The translations under genes and the position numbers were made by a program. From contig OZ036014.1 in the NCBI GenBank assembly GCA_964035015.1, positions 793,701 to 857,700 on the forward strand: a stretch of 64,000 nt of DNA, read 5' to 3'. Below the pieces are notes generated by a model. It had not been told where the DNA came from. It did no database searches and saw only the letters and a program-made list of their open reading frames with translations. The DNA is from Corallium rubrum (Eukaryota > Cnidaria > Anthozoa > Scleralcyonacea > Coralliidae). This document shows positions 1 through 13,189 of this stretch, piece by piece. Position 1 is the first letter of the stretch, and each line of letters opens with the position of its first letter.

Positions 1-2570
1 TTGTGTGTTCCTTCCCCCACTTTCTACTACTTTCTGAAGTCTATATTGGACACTTTTTCAGTGATTATACAATCTACATTACTCCAACCCATATGAAAAC
101 TGCTGCCTCGTGACATCCATCACACATATACTTATGTCACTAAGGCTATGCCAATAACTTTACTGTTTTTTCATATACTTTGTGTGCCCCTTCCCCCACT
201 TTCTACTACTTTCTGAAGTCTATATTGGGCACTTTTTCAGTGATTATACAATCTACATTACTCCAACCCATATGAAAACTGCTGCCTCGTGACATCCATC
301 ACACATATACTTATGTCAATAATCTATTCCAATAACTTAAACTGTTTACTGTTTTTTCATATACTCTGTGTGTCCCTTCCCCCACTTTCTACTTTCTGAA
401 GTCTATACTGGACACTTTTTTAGTGGTTATACAATCTACATTACTCCAACCCATATGAAAACTGCTGCCTCATGACATCCATCACACATATGTCACTAAT
501 CTATTCCAATGACTTAAACTGTTTACTATTTTTTCGTATACTTTGTGTGTTCCTTCCCCTATACTTTCTAAATCTATTTCGAACACTATTTCAGTGATTA
601 TACAACCTACATTATTTCAACTCATGAAGATTGTTCCCTCGTGGCATCTATCACGCAGATACTTACGTTAATAATCTTATTCAAAAAAACTTGAACTTTT
701 TACTGTTTTTCAATATAGTTTGTGTATCTCTTTCCCTACTTTCTAAGTCTATTTCGAACACTTTTTCAGTGGTTATATACAACCTACTTTATTTCAACTC
801 CTGAAGACTGTTTCGTCGTGGCATCCATATCGCACATACTTATGTTAATAACCTCAATTCTCAACGACTTAAACTGTTTACTATTTATCCATAGACTCTG
901 TGTCTCTCTGACTATACTTTCTAACTCTATATCGGACATTTTCATTTCAATAATTACCGAATCTAATTACTTCAACCCATATGAAGACGCCACGACATCC
1001 ATCACATATTTATTTAATAATGTATTCTAATAACTTAAACTGCTTACTATTTATCAATAGTACTTTGTGTGTGGCTCTGCATGTCTGCTTTCTAAATCTA
1101 TATCGCACATCTCTTTTTAGCAGTCATCACCGCAACCTATATGAAAACTGCTTCACACATACCTTACGTCCATCATCACCTATTCCAAAGACCTAAACTT
1201 TAGCTATTTTTTAATATACTTTGTGTATCTCATTCTCTCCGGCTGCTTTCTACGTCGGACACCTTTGTTAATGATTACAATCTACATTGTCCGAATCCAT
1301 TGTCGACAGTTGCTTCGTGGCATTATTCGCACATGTATATATATATGGCATCATCTTATGTCAATAATCTATTCCATAACTTAAGTTTTTACACTGGTAC
1401 GTTAGTCTTTGTAAAATACTTGGGGAATCTTTCTGCCTACTTCATCAGACCCTTTTCTCAACGATTATATACTATCTACATTCAACCCATTGTATATATC
1501 ATTGCTCCGTAACGTCTTCTCGCGTCTGGCATCATCTTATGTCAGTCTATTCCATAACTTAAGCTTTATATACTTTTACAATACTTTGTAGTGTATCTCT
1601 CTACCTATATTCGTTCTAGGTCTGTGCTGAGACCCTTTTTTTCTAACGATTTACTATCTATACATTACTTCAACCCTATTCCATTGCTCCGTATTAAACA
1701 TCCTTCTTGCGTCTGGCATCGTCTTTATGTCAATCTAATCTACGACTTAAACTTTATACACTTCGTACAATACTTTGCATGTGTACCTCTCTGCCTACTT
1801 TCAAAATCTATTGACACTTTTTTCAATGCTTACTGGTAGTACACATAGTCCACTCACTGTAAACTATATTGCTCCGTAACATCCTTTTCGCGCCTGGCAT
1901 CGTCTTAATGTCAATCTATTCCGTAGCCTAAACTATATACACTTTGTACAATACTTTGCATGTGTACCTCTCTGCCCAGTTCCTAGGTCTATCAGACTCT
2001 TTTTTCAATGCTTACTATCTATACATAGTCCACCCCATTGTAAAGTATCGCTCCGTAACATCCTTCTCGCGTCTGTCATCGTCTTTATGTCAACCTATTC
2101 CATGACTTAACCTTTCTACCCCTCGTACAATACTTTGTGTATCTCCCTGTCTACTTTCTAGATCTATTCAACACTTCTTCAATGCTTACTATCTTTACAT
2201 AGTCCGACTCATTGTAAACTATTGCTCCGTATTAAACATCCTTCTCGCGTCTGGCATCGACTTTATTTCCATCTATTCCAAACTTAATTTAACTTAATAC
2301 TTTGTGTAACCTCTCTTCCTATACTTTTTAGGTCAATCGGACACTTTTTTCAGTGATTACTATCCATACATTCAACATATTAGTATTGTGTATCATTGTT
2401 CCGTAACATCCTTCTCGCGTCTGGCATCGTCTTTATGTCAATCTATTCCATAGGCATAGCCTAAACTTTATACACCTTGTACAATACTTTGTAGATCTCT
2501 CTCTATTTTTTTTCTAAGTCTGTCGCAAACTTTTCCGTGATTTTATTATCAATCAACGTTATTTTAACTA
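1..2570. repeat. Diverged satellite array, about 180-bp unit
   Basis: About fourteen tandem copies of a roughly 170-185 bp unit. Each begins near TTGTGTGTTCC and carries CAGTGATTATACAATC and CTCGTGACATCCATCAC. Copies at the left edge (from about 1, 180, 366 and 544) are nearly identical, and they become shorter and more diverged to the right. The array probably continues beyond the window. No reading frame is conserved across units. Confidence 0.85.
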
Positions 2571-2599
2571 ATCTAGATCGTTGCTTCGTTTAGCATGAT

Positions 2600-3085
2600 G
2601 TACAATAAACAAGAAAACTGCTAAATTCTCAAAAGAACTGAATATTATTCAGTTGAGAAGAAGAAGAAGAAAAGAACTTCACTACGTTGAAATGTAAAGT
2701 AAGTGTATTCTTGTATTCTTATATGGATATATTTATATGGATATTAAACAAAGCTTCTAAGTTCTCAAAGCAACTGCTTGGGTATACAATATTGAGAAGA
2801 GGGATGAAATAACGTTACTATGTTGAAATATATAGTAAGTAGAGTTATGTATTTCTATGGGGATATTAAACAAAGCTTCTACGTTTTCGAAGGAACTGCA
2901 TGGGTGCATGTACAATATTGAGAAGAGGGATGAAATAACGTTACTATGTTGAAATATACTGAAGTATTGTTATACGTATTTCTATGGACATTAAACAAAG
3001 CTTTCTATTAAAGTTCTCGAAGGAACTAAATATATAACATTGAAAAGAGGAATGAATCAACTTAACTGTATGGAAATATCCTGAA
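2600..3085. repeat. Tandem repeat, about 130 bp, four copies
   Basis: Four degenerate copies share ATTAAACAAAGCTTCT, GTTCTCGAAGGAACT and TTGAGAAGAGGGATGAAA. They follow directly on the satellite to the left but are a different unit. Confidence 0.75.
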
Positions 3086-3173
3086 GTAAACATATTGAAG
3101 TAAACAAAGGCAAAGAGAGGCAAACCAGGCGGCGGTAAACCGCCTATTAATGAAACCTTTGAGAAAATACACT

Positions 3174-3338
3174 CATCCTGTAAACTCAAGATATGAGTCA
3201 AACAAGTGGAACTATGTTGAAAATTGTAATATTTGTCTGATGATGACTTGTCTGATGGTGACTTTGAAATAAAGTCGAAATATTACAATTTTCAACATAG
3301 TTCCACTTGTTTGACTCATATCTTGAGTTTACAGGATG
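3174..3338. repeat. Perfect 61-bp inverted repeat (hairpin)
   Basis: Bases 3174-3234 and 3278-3338 are exact reverse complements around a 43-base spacer. The arm starts CATCCTGTAAACTCAAG. Perfect arms suggest recent insertion or recent gene conversion. I could not define a target duplication. Confidence 0.9.
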
Positions 3339-3544
3339 GCATTATTCTTCGGAATATGTTTTATTCTATACTTTTTCAAGTTGTTGGCTGGTCTTGGTTT
3401 TTAAATACACTAATGTAATATTTCTATCGGCAATGCATGTTTTGGGAAGATATACTATCCTCTTCCAAGAGGGCGCGTTTCATCTCACCGTCCGAAAATC
3501 GTTAATGGCAATCTGAAATGAAATCTGTGAAATATGTTGACTAA

Positions 3545-3660
3545 GCAATGGCTTCCGCATAGCTCACTGGTCTGGAGTATACTGTAGAATACAGCATAGC
3601 ATGGTCGTGGATTTGATTCCAAGCGAAAAACGTTGGGTTTGCTACTGGTGCCGGTTTTGG
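3545..3660 (+). mobile_element. tRNA-like SINE fragment
   Basis: A box-A-like stretch (TAGCTCACTGGTC) is followed after about 40 bases by a box-B-like GGATTTGATTCC. The flanks do not pair as an acceptor stem, so this looks like a decayed tRNA-derived SINE and not a tRNA gene. Confidence 0.4.
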
Positions 3661-3929
3661 TCTTAAATATATATATATAGTCTAAACACTCGACATTTTT
3701 CTCCCACCTAAAATTTCTAGAACATACATAGCCTGTTGTAGTAAACGACGATTGAATTTAATTGTTTAAATGCTAAAGATGCAAACAAATCCTCCTTTGG
3801 TTTTACGAAGACCCTTTACTTAAACCTAAACATCTAAAGCTAGTTTATTGAGTAATGAGTGATGACTTATTTAACGTCGTAAGCAGAGGCTTGTGTTAAA
3901 AGTGCACGACATAACCTAAGACCTAAGTG

Positions 3930-4145
3930 TTGATTTTACGGAGGGAGGAAAACCGCAGAACCCTGCGTAAAACCCTCGAAGCACAGGAGAGACCAACTAA
4001 ACTCTACTCACATGAAATTCAAGTTCGAGAACGGGGTTATTCCCAGACGGTCACCCATCCAAGTACTAACCCCGTCCAACTGGGCTTAACTAGGCCTATA
4101 CAGCGGTGAGAGGCAGCGCCCTAACAGCACTAGCCACCCGTGCTT
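3930..4145 (-). mobile_element. 5S rRNA-related repeat
   Basis: Read on the minus strand, about 4030-4095 resembles the 3' half of eukaryotic 5S rRNA: AGTTAAGC, then GGTTAGTACTTGGATGGG, then GACCGTCTGGGAATA. The rest (GGAGGGAGGAAAACCGCAG and CCCTCGAAGCACAGGAGAG) is not 5S and belongs to an interspersed repeat. A second, more degenerate copy lies at about 40,545-40,860. The 5' half of 5S is absent, so this is not a functional 5S gene. A 5S-derived SINE-like repeat is the best reading. Confidence 0.6.
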
Positions 4146-7100
4146 CCCAAAAGTGTTAGTGTTATGTTAGTGTCTGGTTTTTCTACCGCAGAACGGCGGG
4201 TTCTTAATGCAAATTGGGCTTGAAGACGCATGCAGATGGTGATTAAACTTTCATAGCAAACAGAAACGTCGTTGGCGTATGAATACTAAATAACAATACC
4301 ACTGTGTGTTCTGAGTAAACAAGAATTACAAGATCTCATATTCGTATTAAAATACAACATTGAAAATAATACATGAAATAGAACATATACCTTCAATTTT
4401 TTTATAACTGTTTCCCAAAGATTTTCGATATAAATTCTTGTTTTCTATTATGTCATTGTGACAAACAACACCCAAAATTTTATGGCTAAAAATGTTTCCG
4501 GCAAGGGATTGAGCTATAATTACACTCTAGAAGTTTTCGGTTTCACATTTTTCGATTTCAACGTTTTCGCTTTCGAGGTATTGAGAGTTTCAAGGTTTCG
4601 TATTCGATAGTTTTTACTTCGTAAGTTTCGAATCTCGTTAGGAACCACCCAGATTTTTTGTGCCGCATTTGTTTTTGTTGTGTAAACGATGAAATTAATA
4701 ACAAAACTGTTCGGCATTCTGTTGTCGCTCGGCAGGACACCAGATTTCGAGTCTAAATCTACTAATGCACAAACAAATAAATAGTTTTGAATTTTCCCAA
4801 GTGGATTACGTTTGCTCGTAAGCAACGAACAAAGGCGAAAGACTGTACTGGGTTTCCCATTCAGTTCCCAAGCCGATCGTTTATCATTGACAAAAACGCA
4901 GCAGATTTTCAATGAAAGGTTTTCGAAGTCTTAAGTCCTCCTTTTTTGGTACAGAACTCTATAAATTACATCTATCAAGAACGAGTCTTAGAACGAATTT
5001 TGTGTTATAGGGTGTGCTATTTCGAATATCGCCACGTACTATATTCGTTTCAAGTCATTTTCGCGCGTTCTTAGATTGAATTGACATATATTCTTGTTAA
5101 ATTACATGTAAATTTCCATTCTATTCCTTTACTTACATTTAAAAAACAGTTTTAAAATCGGTGAAAGTATATGTCTTAAAACGTAGAACAGTCATTTAGT
5201 AACTAATTCATGCTAAGTTCAACAAAGCCAGAGAGAGGCTACATCGAAGAAGACGGGAATCGAGGCGGATAATGCTACTGTAAACATTTCAAGTCACGTT
5301 CGTACATCGAACCCGTCCTATTCCTGTTTTAATTACATTACTTACTTTCACAGACCAGTTTCTAATATCGGTAAAAGTGTGAAACTAAAACGAGACTTAC
5401 CTGTTTTGACAATGCCGCTTCGACGAGTTCAGGCTCAAACTAATAGCGAAACTTGCGCGCGCACGCCTAATCATCATGGAAGCCACCATGAATATTAATA
5501 TATCTCACAACGCTTCGTAATTGGCGGGAATTTTGCCAGATTTTTGGCGGACTTGGCGAGGAGGACTTTTTCGGGATAAACAACAAGCCTTTAATTAAAT
5601 AGTTAGCGTATTTATGATATATGCTTGCCTTTATTTGGTGGGAAAATGGTCTTGATTATATATATGTGAGCGTGTGTTGTCTTTGACACTTTGTCGATAT
5701 CTGGTTGGAATTTAAATATTTTAACGACCATTGTTATCTATCCATGTGCTTTTTATTCATGTTAAGAATACATTAACAAGAAGCCTTAAAATGTTATGCT
5801 TTTTTAATACGAGTTCTAGCAAAAACTTGTGATAAGACGTTACTAGACATATATGGAGTAGTTACGCCCCATACTTCTCACCGAACGCGCGCGTTACTTC
5901 GAGAAAGAAAACAAAACAACGTTCCGAACTTGAGGTCACGTGGCGTCTAATCGTTTGCAGGTGCCCAACGGTGAAAATACTCCACGTGAACAACATGCGT
6001 GGTCTCATATCGCAATGCTTCTATACAATACTAAAATTCGCAGCCGGCACTGTTATAACCATTAGCAACTGTTTTAACACTATACGTGAACCGACTCTTC
6101 CATGCAAAAGTGGGGAAAGCTGGATTTTCAGTAACGAAATGTACTAATGCTTCTAGCAGGGAGCAGAGAGAAGAGCTAAGTGTTTCATTGCTAGAAATTT
6201 TGACAGTTCACTATACGTTTTCGCTACACTCTTTCTAAAAGTATAAAACCCTACAGCATTCTACTTTCCTACAACTCTTTGTAAGTCCAATACATCATAA
6301 AGCCTTTACACTAAATTAAAATAAACAACTAAATGCAAGATTGCATTTACGCAATACCCGGGAGCAGACGCAAAGATCCAAAATGGTTCGCAGAAAATGA
6401 TCTGCTATATCATCTATCTGACATGCATACTTCTATAGAAAGCGTGCACATATGCATCTACTAGAAGACCACACAACACTTTTAAAGAGTTCCTAATTCA
6501 AATCAAACCTGATTCAAATCATTCTTCATTTATCCATCTCACATTCGAATCGTTCTTGGGTTGGATTACGATTTTATGCTGCTACAAAGCCTTTACTACA
6601 GTTGGACTACCGGTATACAAAGACTATACTACACAGGCGTCCGGACACAACGCAGTCTTCGAAGGACTGCCTGCTTCACACTCTGTTACCCTTCTTAGTA
6701 CCCCACTACTTGGCTAACGTATTATAGCAGATTACAGACTCCACATTGTCTCAAAGATTCTCTATTCGTTTAATGTATCGCAGATTTCGGTCACAGAACT
6801 GATATAGCCTACCTATATGTTATTTCATGTATTGTATTTTTAATATGAACTTGAGGGCGATTCTAGGATTTCGGTTTCAGAGTGAAATTAAGCTTCAGTA
6901 ATGTTGACTGGAAGGTCTACGTTTGTTTACTGACAAAGTTTGGAGGGATTACAGGCGTGATTTAACACAGCCATGTCGACAGAGTGAGGAATCGTGAAAA
7001 CACGATCGCTTTTAATCGATGAATGGAATGTACATTGTCACGTCAAGAATTAGTGAAACGAGTCGCAGTAAAATCATTACGTCTATAAAGTCCGAAAACC

Positions 7101-8519
7101 TCGCATAAGATAGTTTAAGATAGAAAAAATCGAATCATATTGGCCCCTCCTTAAAATAAGACAACACATAAGACGTGGATACTTAGTATTCATGCAACAG
7201 ACGTTCAGATGCCGCGTCTCACTCACACTGACACCGCGATTCAGCGATCGCCGTGGTGTATGTAGCTTCTGGAAATACATTAGGCTTTGTGGTGTAAGAG
7301 ATTCCTAATCGTTATACTAGATCATCGCTAGATGGACTCGTTGCGAAATCTGAACCTTCGCGAGTCTTCTTCCTTCCTCATTCAAGAGCGGGGGCGAAAT
7401 TCAACCCACATGGCCAGAAAACGCAGTTCCTAAACGACGCCGGGAACACTAGTATACTTTAAGGTAGTGTTGGATCTGTGGTTGGATGAACTTTCTGCCT
7501 GGCATACCTATTTCAATAATCGTTAACCGTAACTTATGATTCCTTTCAAAAAAACACACAACCCGAATAAATACACCGACCTGTACAAAGTACAAACATA
7601 ATTGTTGTCTTAGTTTCCGACTATATATCTTTAGTTTAGTATTCATGTGCACTAAAATAGGACCCAACACGTCTTTTGTTACACTCTTTAACATTAGTAT
7701 GGAATTGTAAAACTATAAACAAGACTTACCGGTTAGTGAGAGACTTCGATTTGAGATGCCTTGTATACCAGTTGTCGTTGGATTCACATGAGATTCTAAA
7801 TATTTCCCACGCGCGGGTTGTCTTAAATAGAGGATGCTTCGCATTGCAGGAGCAAGGGGGGAGACTCTATAGACCACTAGCAGCCGGGGGGCAGGTAATT
7901 TTTTGAAGCAATCGCAGCTTTTGTGCATCCGGCGCCAGCTGTGAAAACAATTGAAGGTATATCCAATTGTCAATTGATTTTCAGCATAGTCGTTTTCAAC
8001 TGTTTAGTCTGTTCTGTTTACTGCCTGAATACTGCTAGCGCTAGAAAGCCACAACTAATTAAATTCAGACGTCACGTGCACCTGCAAGTTGGGTCGGTTG
8101 CTGTACTGTTACGTGCATAAACAGACTGCGGAACGGGGGGTTGGAAGTCTAGTGTCCTTGCTAGGGGGGGGGGGGCGGGAGTAAGAAGACAAAGGTTAAA
8201 ATTAGATACATGTTTGCCGTGCAATGATGCGTTTTATCTGGATTCAAAAAACCTTCGGATTTATGTCAAGATAATATTACGATTCATCAACCGTTTACAC
8301 GAAGAAACAAACCTGGATACGGGATTCGTGTGTTGTAGGAGATTACTGGCCTATTAGTTTCCGGATTTATACGTATCCGGGATTTGTCACAATTGTTTTC
8401 TGATTCGCCATTCTTGTGTGACCTTGTGTAAACGACAAAACAAATCCGGACCGAAAAGAACGCGGATTTAAATAAGTGTGTTTTAACTTTTTCACTGCTG
8501 CGACAATCGACTTTATATT
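4146..8519. other. No gene recognised
   Basis: AT-rich DNA without a convincing exon on either strand. Two CpG-richer patches (about 5440-5560, with an E2F-like TTGGCGGGAA near 5520, and 5880-6000) could be regulatory, but nothing downstream supports a gene. A G-run lies near 8165-8178. Confidence 0.5.
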
Positions 8520-9000
8520 ATTTTCCTCTGGCTAACACCAGAGGATTTTCCTCTGACTACGCCAGACTATTTTACTCTGTCTAACGCCAGACTATTTTAC
8601 TCTGTCTAACGCCAGACTATTTTACTCTGTCTAACGCCAGACTATTTTACTCTGTCTAACGCCAGACTATTTTACTCTGTCTAACGCCAGACTATTTTAC
8701 TCTGTCTAACGCCAGACTATTTTACTCTGTCTAACGCCAGACTATTTAACTCTGTCTAATGCCAGACTATTTTACTCTGTCGCCAGACTACTTTACTTTG
8801 TCTAACGCTAGACTATTTTACTCTGTCTAATGCCAGACTATTTTACTCTGTTTAACACCACACGATTTTACTTTGTCTAACACCAGACTATTTAACAATG
8901 TCTAACGCCAGACTATTTTACTCTGCCTAACACCAGACTATTTAACTCTGTCTAACGTCAGACTATTTTACTCTGTTTAACACCACACGATTGTACTTAT
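8520..9000 (+). repeat. 25-bp satellite array, left arm
   Basis: About 18 tandem copies of a unit reading TCTAACGCCAGACTATTTTA then CTCTG. The first copies (8525-8560, CTCTGGCTAACACCAGAGG) are more diverged. The same unit in reverse complement forms the array at 9636-10,434. Confidence 0.9.
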
Positions 9001-9169
9001 ACCAAAGGGAAAAAATATAGTAATAAAAAATTAATGTGTTGATGCGATAGAAGTGTAATATAGTCGTAAACATATATAAACCAATGCCAGCTTTAATAAG
9101 CCAATGCAACATTTTCAAAGAATAAAGAATTAACACATTGAATACCTGAAGAATAACTCATTTCCTCAA

Positions 9170-9415
9170 ACCTAAGATTTGAGTTAGAGAAACTGAACAA
9201 GACACAAGGAATAGAGTAATATTTCGAAGTTATTGCAAAGTCATTGTCAAACTCAAAATTTGAGGAAGAGAGAACAAGGTATATACAAGGAATAAAGTAA
9301 TATTTCGACGTTATTGCAAAGTCATTGTCAAACTCAAGATTTTAACTGGAGAACAAGAGACATTAAGGAATAAAGTAATATTTCGACCACATTGCAAAGT
9401 CATTGTCATATCAAA
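9170..9415 (+). repeat. Short tandem repeat between the two satellite arms, about 80 bp
   Basis: Three copies share AAGGAATAAAGTAATATTTC and TTGCAAAGTCATTGTCA. They sit in the ~635-bp spacer separating the inverted 25-bp arrays. No coding potential is seen in the spacer. Confidence 0.7.
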
Positions 9416-9635
9416 GTCCATAGAAGTTGATAGAAAACGGGAAATTCCCGACCTTTGAAATTGCCTCCCCCCGGGCGAGGCTTTCGTCGTTCCGGACCAT
9501 AAACGTCGTACGTGTCTGAAAATAAAATATACAACAGACCGTCGGCGCATCTTCAAACAGTTTGGATTTTAATAAAATGCATAACAATTTTCTTAATTAA
9601 GTATTTTAAGACCCTCCCTTTGCGGACAACTAAAT

Positions 9636-10434
9636 TAGTCTGATCGGCGTAGACGGACTAAAATAGTCTGGCGTTAAACAGAGTAAAATAGTCTGGCGTT
9701 AGATAGAGTAAAATAGTCTGGCGTTAGACAGAGTAAAATAGTCTAGTGTTAGACAGGATAAAATAGTCTGGTGTTAGACAGACTAAAATAGTCTGGTGTT
9801 AGACAGAGTAAAATAGTCTGGTGTTAGACAGAGTAAAATAGTCTGGTGTTAGACAGAGTAAAATAGTCTGGCGTTAGACAGAGTAAAATAGTCTGGTGTT
9901 AGACAGAGTAAAATAGTCTGGCGTTAAACCGAGTAAAGTAGTCTGGTGTTAGACAGAGACAGAGTAAAATAGTCTGAGATTAGCTAGCCTGAGCACAGCC
10001 TGGAATTAGCCAGAGTAAAATAGTGTGGCGTTAGACAGAGTAAAATAGTGTGGCGTTAGACAGAGTAAAATAGTGTGGCGTTAGACAGAGTAAAATAGTC
10101 TGGTGTTAGACAGAGTAAAATAGTCTGGTGTTAGACAGAGTAAAATAGTCTGGCGTTAAACCGAGTAAAGTAGTCTGGTGTTAGATAGAGACAGAGTAAA
10201 ATAGTCTGAGATTAGCTAGCCTGAGCACAGCCTGGAATTAGCCAGAGTAAAATAGTCTGGTGTTAGACAGAGTAAAATAGTCTGGTGTTAGACAGAGTAA
10301 AATAGTCTGGTGTTAGACAGAGTAAAATAGTCTGGTGTTAGACAGAGTAAAATAGTCTGGTGTTAGACAGAGTAAAATAGTCTGGCGTTAAACAGAGTAA
10401 AATAGTCTGGCGTTAGACAGAGTAAAATTGTCAG
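9636..10434 (-). repeat. 25-bp satellite array, right arm (inverted)
   Basis: About 30 copies of the left-arm unit in reverse complement, GACAGAGTAAAATAGTCTGG then CGTTA. A higher-order block containing AGTCTGAGATTAGCTAGCC occurs twice (about 9967 and 10,200), so the arm has itself grown by segmental duplication. Confidence 0.9.
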
Positions 10435-10965
10435 AGAGTTAGAACTGTTAGAGATTTGGGGTTAGAAAGTTGGAGAGTTAGAACTGTTAGAGATTTGGAG
10501 TTAGAGAGTTAGAACTGTCTGAGATTTGGGACTAGAGAGTTGAAGAGCCTGAGAGTTAGAGAGTTGGAGTGGAGAGCTAGAGAGTTGGAGAGCTAGAGGG
10601 TTGGGGAGCTAGAGAGTTGGAGGGTTGGAGAGCTAGAGAGTTGGAGAGCTAGAGAGTTGGGGAGTTGGAGAGTTGGGGAGTTAGAGAGCTAGAGAGTTGG
10701 AGAGCTAGAGAGTTGGGGAGTTAGAGAGCTAGAGAGTTGGAGTGCTAGGGAGTTGGAGAGCTAGAGAGTTGGAGAGTTAGAGAGCTAGAGAGCTGGAGAG
10801 TTGGAGAGCTAGAGAGTTGGAGAGCTAGAAAGTTAGAGAGTTGGAGAGCTAGAGAGTTGGAGAGTTGGAGAGCTAGAGAGTTGGGGAGTTAGAGAATTGG
10901 AAAGTTCAGTAGAGAGTTACAGAGGTAGAGAATTAGAGAGTTAGAGCTAAAGAGGCAGAAACTAG
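10435..10965. repeat. Purine-rich minisatellite (GAGAGTTGGAGAGCTA)
   Basis: Starts with a ~30-bp unit containing GTTAGAACTGTTAGAGATTT and passes into an 8-16 bp unit GAGAGTTGGAGAGCTA. It directly abuts the 25-bp array. One strand is almost free of C. Confidence 0.9.
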
Positions 10966-12540
10966 TAGAGCTAGTTAAACTTCGAGTTGAATATTTCGTG
11001 GGTTCTATGAATGTAATGCGCTGTTTTAAAAATACTGAACGACTAGCATGCACTCCTCGAGATAATCCTAACGAGATTATATATAGGTCACCTAACCTAA
11101 ACAAAAACCTTAATGCCAGTAAGTAACCGTGTTTGCTGTCACACTAACCTGACCCACTTGTGTATTTACCTCACAGGCAACGTTGACAGCCTGACCCGCT
11201 AGAAGTAAGCCGTAATTTAACCCGAACCCTAATTCCACCCTTATTCCTATTCGAACCTTATTCGACGATTCATCCCCCGCCCCCCTTGACATGTGACAAT
11301 AAAGCACATAGTTTTGAATTTTTAAAAAGTCCTGGATTGGCGGGAACTGTGGAATAGCTATATATAAGTCTAAATCCTTCGTCACGGTTCACTCTGTTAA
11401 ACAAAGGTGTGTCCTACTGCGGCGTAAGACGGAAATGAAACTCCGACCCGTCACAATATATAAGCGGGGGTACCGGATTGGTCGGGTGACTGATGAGCAA
11501 ACCGACTTCTCTCCGTGCCTACTCCGTGCCCAGCAAGTCGTTATCTTTTGTATAGACAAGAGCAGAGGGAATGCCAGAAGAGTTCAAGAATCTCCCACCC
11601 CCCTTCCGAATTGGATCTTTCGAGAGTTCAAAACCGCTGCTATGCCCACGAAGACAACCAGCAGGTGATTAGATATATTGTGAATAAATTAATTTATAAC
11701 TATTTGAAATATTTACTCTTGAGAGAACATCGCAAATTCCGATCCGATATCCAGCCATGTTTGCCAATAATGGGGTTACTTGCCCATGTCATGACTGTTT
11801 GTTTTTAGGTGAACAGTATGTAGAACTCGAATACCTGGTTTAAACTTTGGCAAGTTTTGTTGAATCTTGATAAGGAGGTGGGAGGGGGATCGATGCCACA
11901 AAATTGACATGGACCGTTTGACAAGAGTTGTCCCCGCCTTCCTCATGGTTATATGAAGTTGTAAAATAGGGGAAGCGAGTTGCCTTTCGTTTTCAAGAAT
12001 AAATTTTTGTTTGCCAACTTTCAGTCGAAGCCTCGAAGTTATTGATATATAGTCTCTCGTTTAGTCTTCGTATATTTCAAACAAAAATACAGTTTCGGCT
12101 TTTTTACAATCACATATTCAAGTCACCACAAGCAAACATCTGTTCCGACTAGGTTAAATATTCAATGTTGTTCAATCATAATTAATTTAACAATTAGCAA
12201 TGTTATCAAACAGACTAAATAGAAGTGACTTCGTGCTTTCCAGTTATACCTTAGATGTTGAAAAACAGATATGGCGTATCACCACAAAAATAGAATATTC
12301 AGCAATTACTAAATCATTACACTTACAATGATATATAACAATATTATCAAACATAACGTATAGGACTACAAAACACCCGCCGCGCGGCTTTATTTCACTG
12401 TTTTGCTACGGCTTTGGGTACCCAAACCAAAACATATTTACCCCACCTAATTACTCAAATCAAAACAAACTGTTCAAACTGAAAATGTGGTAAACTGCTG
12501 AGGGTATAGTTTTGATAACGAAATACGTACTGATGTTTCG
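10966..12540. other. No gene recognised
   Basis: Unique-looking AT-rich sequence. Short open frames exist (for example 11,435-11,808) but show no recognisable domain, and I see no convincing splice-site pair around them. Confidence 0.5.
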
Positions 12541-12960
12541 AACGGATTATTATTTTATAAATCGAAATATAGTAAGGCTCGATCCGCTTGAAACGTCAGT
12601 ATTTCGTTATTAAAAGTCTCGGCAGTTTACCACATTTTCACTTTGCTCCGCCCAAAACACTTCTATGCACCGGCACTCTACATTTTTACTGTGATGAAGG
12701 TCTCCGCTTGAAACGTCCAGTATTTCGTTATATGAAAACTATAATTTCCGCAGTGTATTAGCTTCTGACTTTGCTCTATCTAAAACACTGCCTATGTAGC
12801 ACTCTACTTTTTACATTTTACTCTGATGAAGGGCTTCGCTTGAAGCGTCAGTATTTTTTATGAAAACTATAATTTGTAGTTTACCATCTTTTCACTTTGC
12901 TCTATCCAAAACAATGCTTGCACTGCACACTCATGCAGTATACATCATTTCACTACAAGA
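12541..12960. repeat. Tandem repeat, about 150 bp, three copies
   Basis: Three diverged copies carry a CGCTTGAAACGTCAGTATTT-like core and CACTTTGCTC. The core resembles the GAAACGT/TCAGAG segment of the interspersed hairpin elements at 31,030-31,110 and 50,809-50,980. Confidence 0.65.
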
Positions 12961-13189
12961 TTCTCTCTGACGAAACGTATAATATTTCGGTATAATGCAG
13001 TACACCGAAACATTTCACCTATATATATTAGCTGGATTTTCGGTAATACATTTCAATTTTTTACTTCGAAACTGCCTATACGTAACACTTTGCTCAGATT
13101 GTCACTGTTAGCATATATATAGTTCTATAATGTAAAACAATTCATCACTGAAATGCATGTTACTTCATTTAATTAATTCACCGCGTTAG

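Noticed and set aside
16..2570. Small frames in the left satellite (for example 722-1030)
   Set aside because: Not conserved between repeat units; codon content is that of the satellite.
3930..4145. 5S rRNA gene
   Set aside because: Only the 3' half resembles 5S, and the 5' half with box A is missing.
5480..5520. Short frame after GCCACCATGAATATT
   Set aside because: A good Kozak context, but only nine codons and no splice donor that would extend it.
8520..10434. CRISPR array
   Set aside because: The 25-bp units are directly tandem without unique spacers, and the sequence is eukaryotic.
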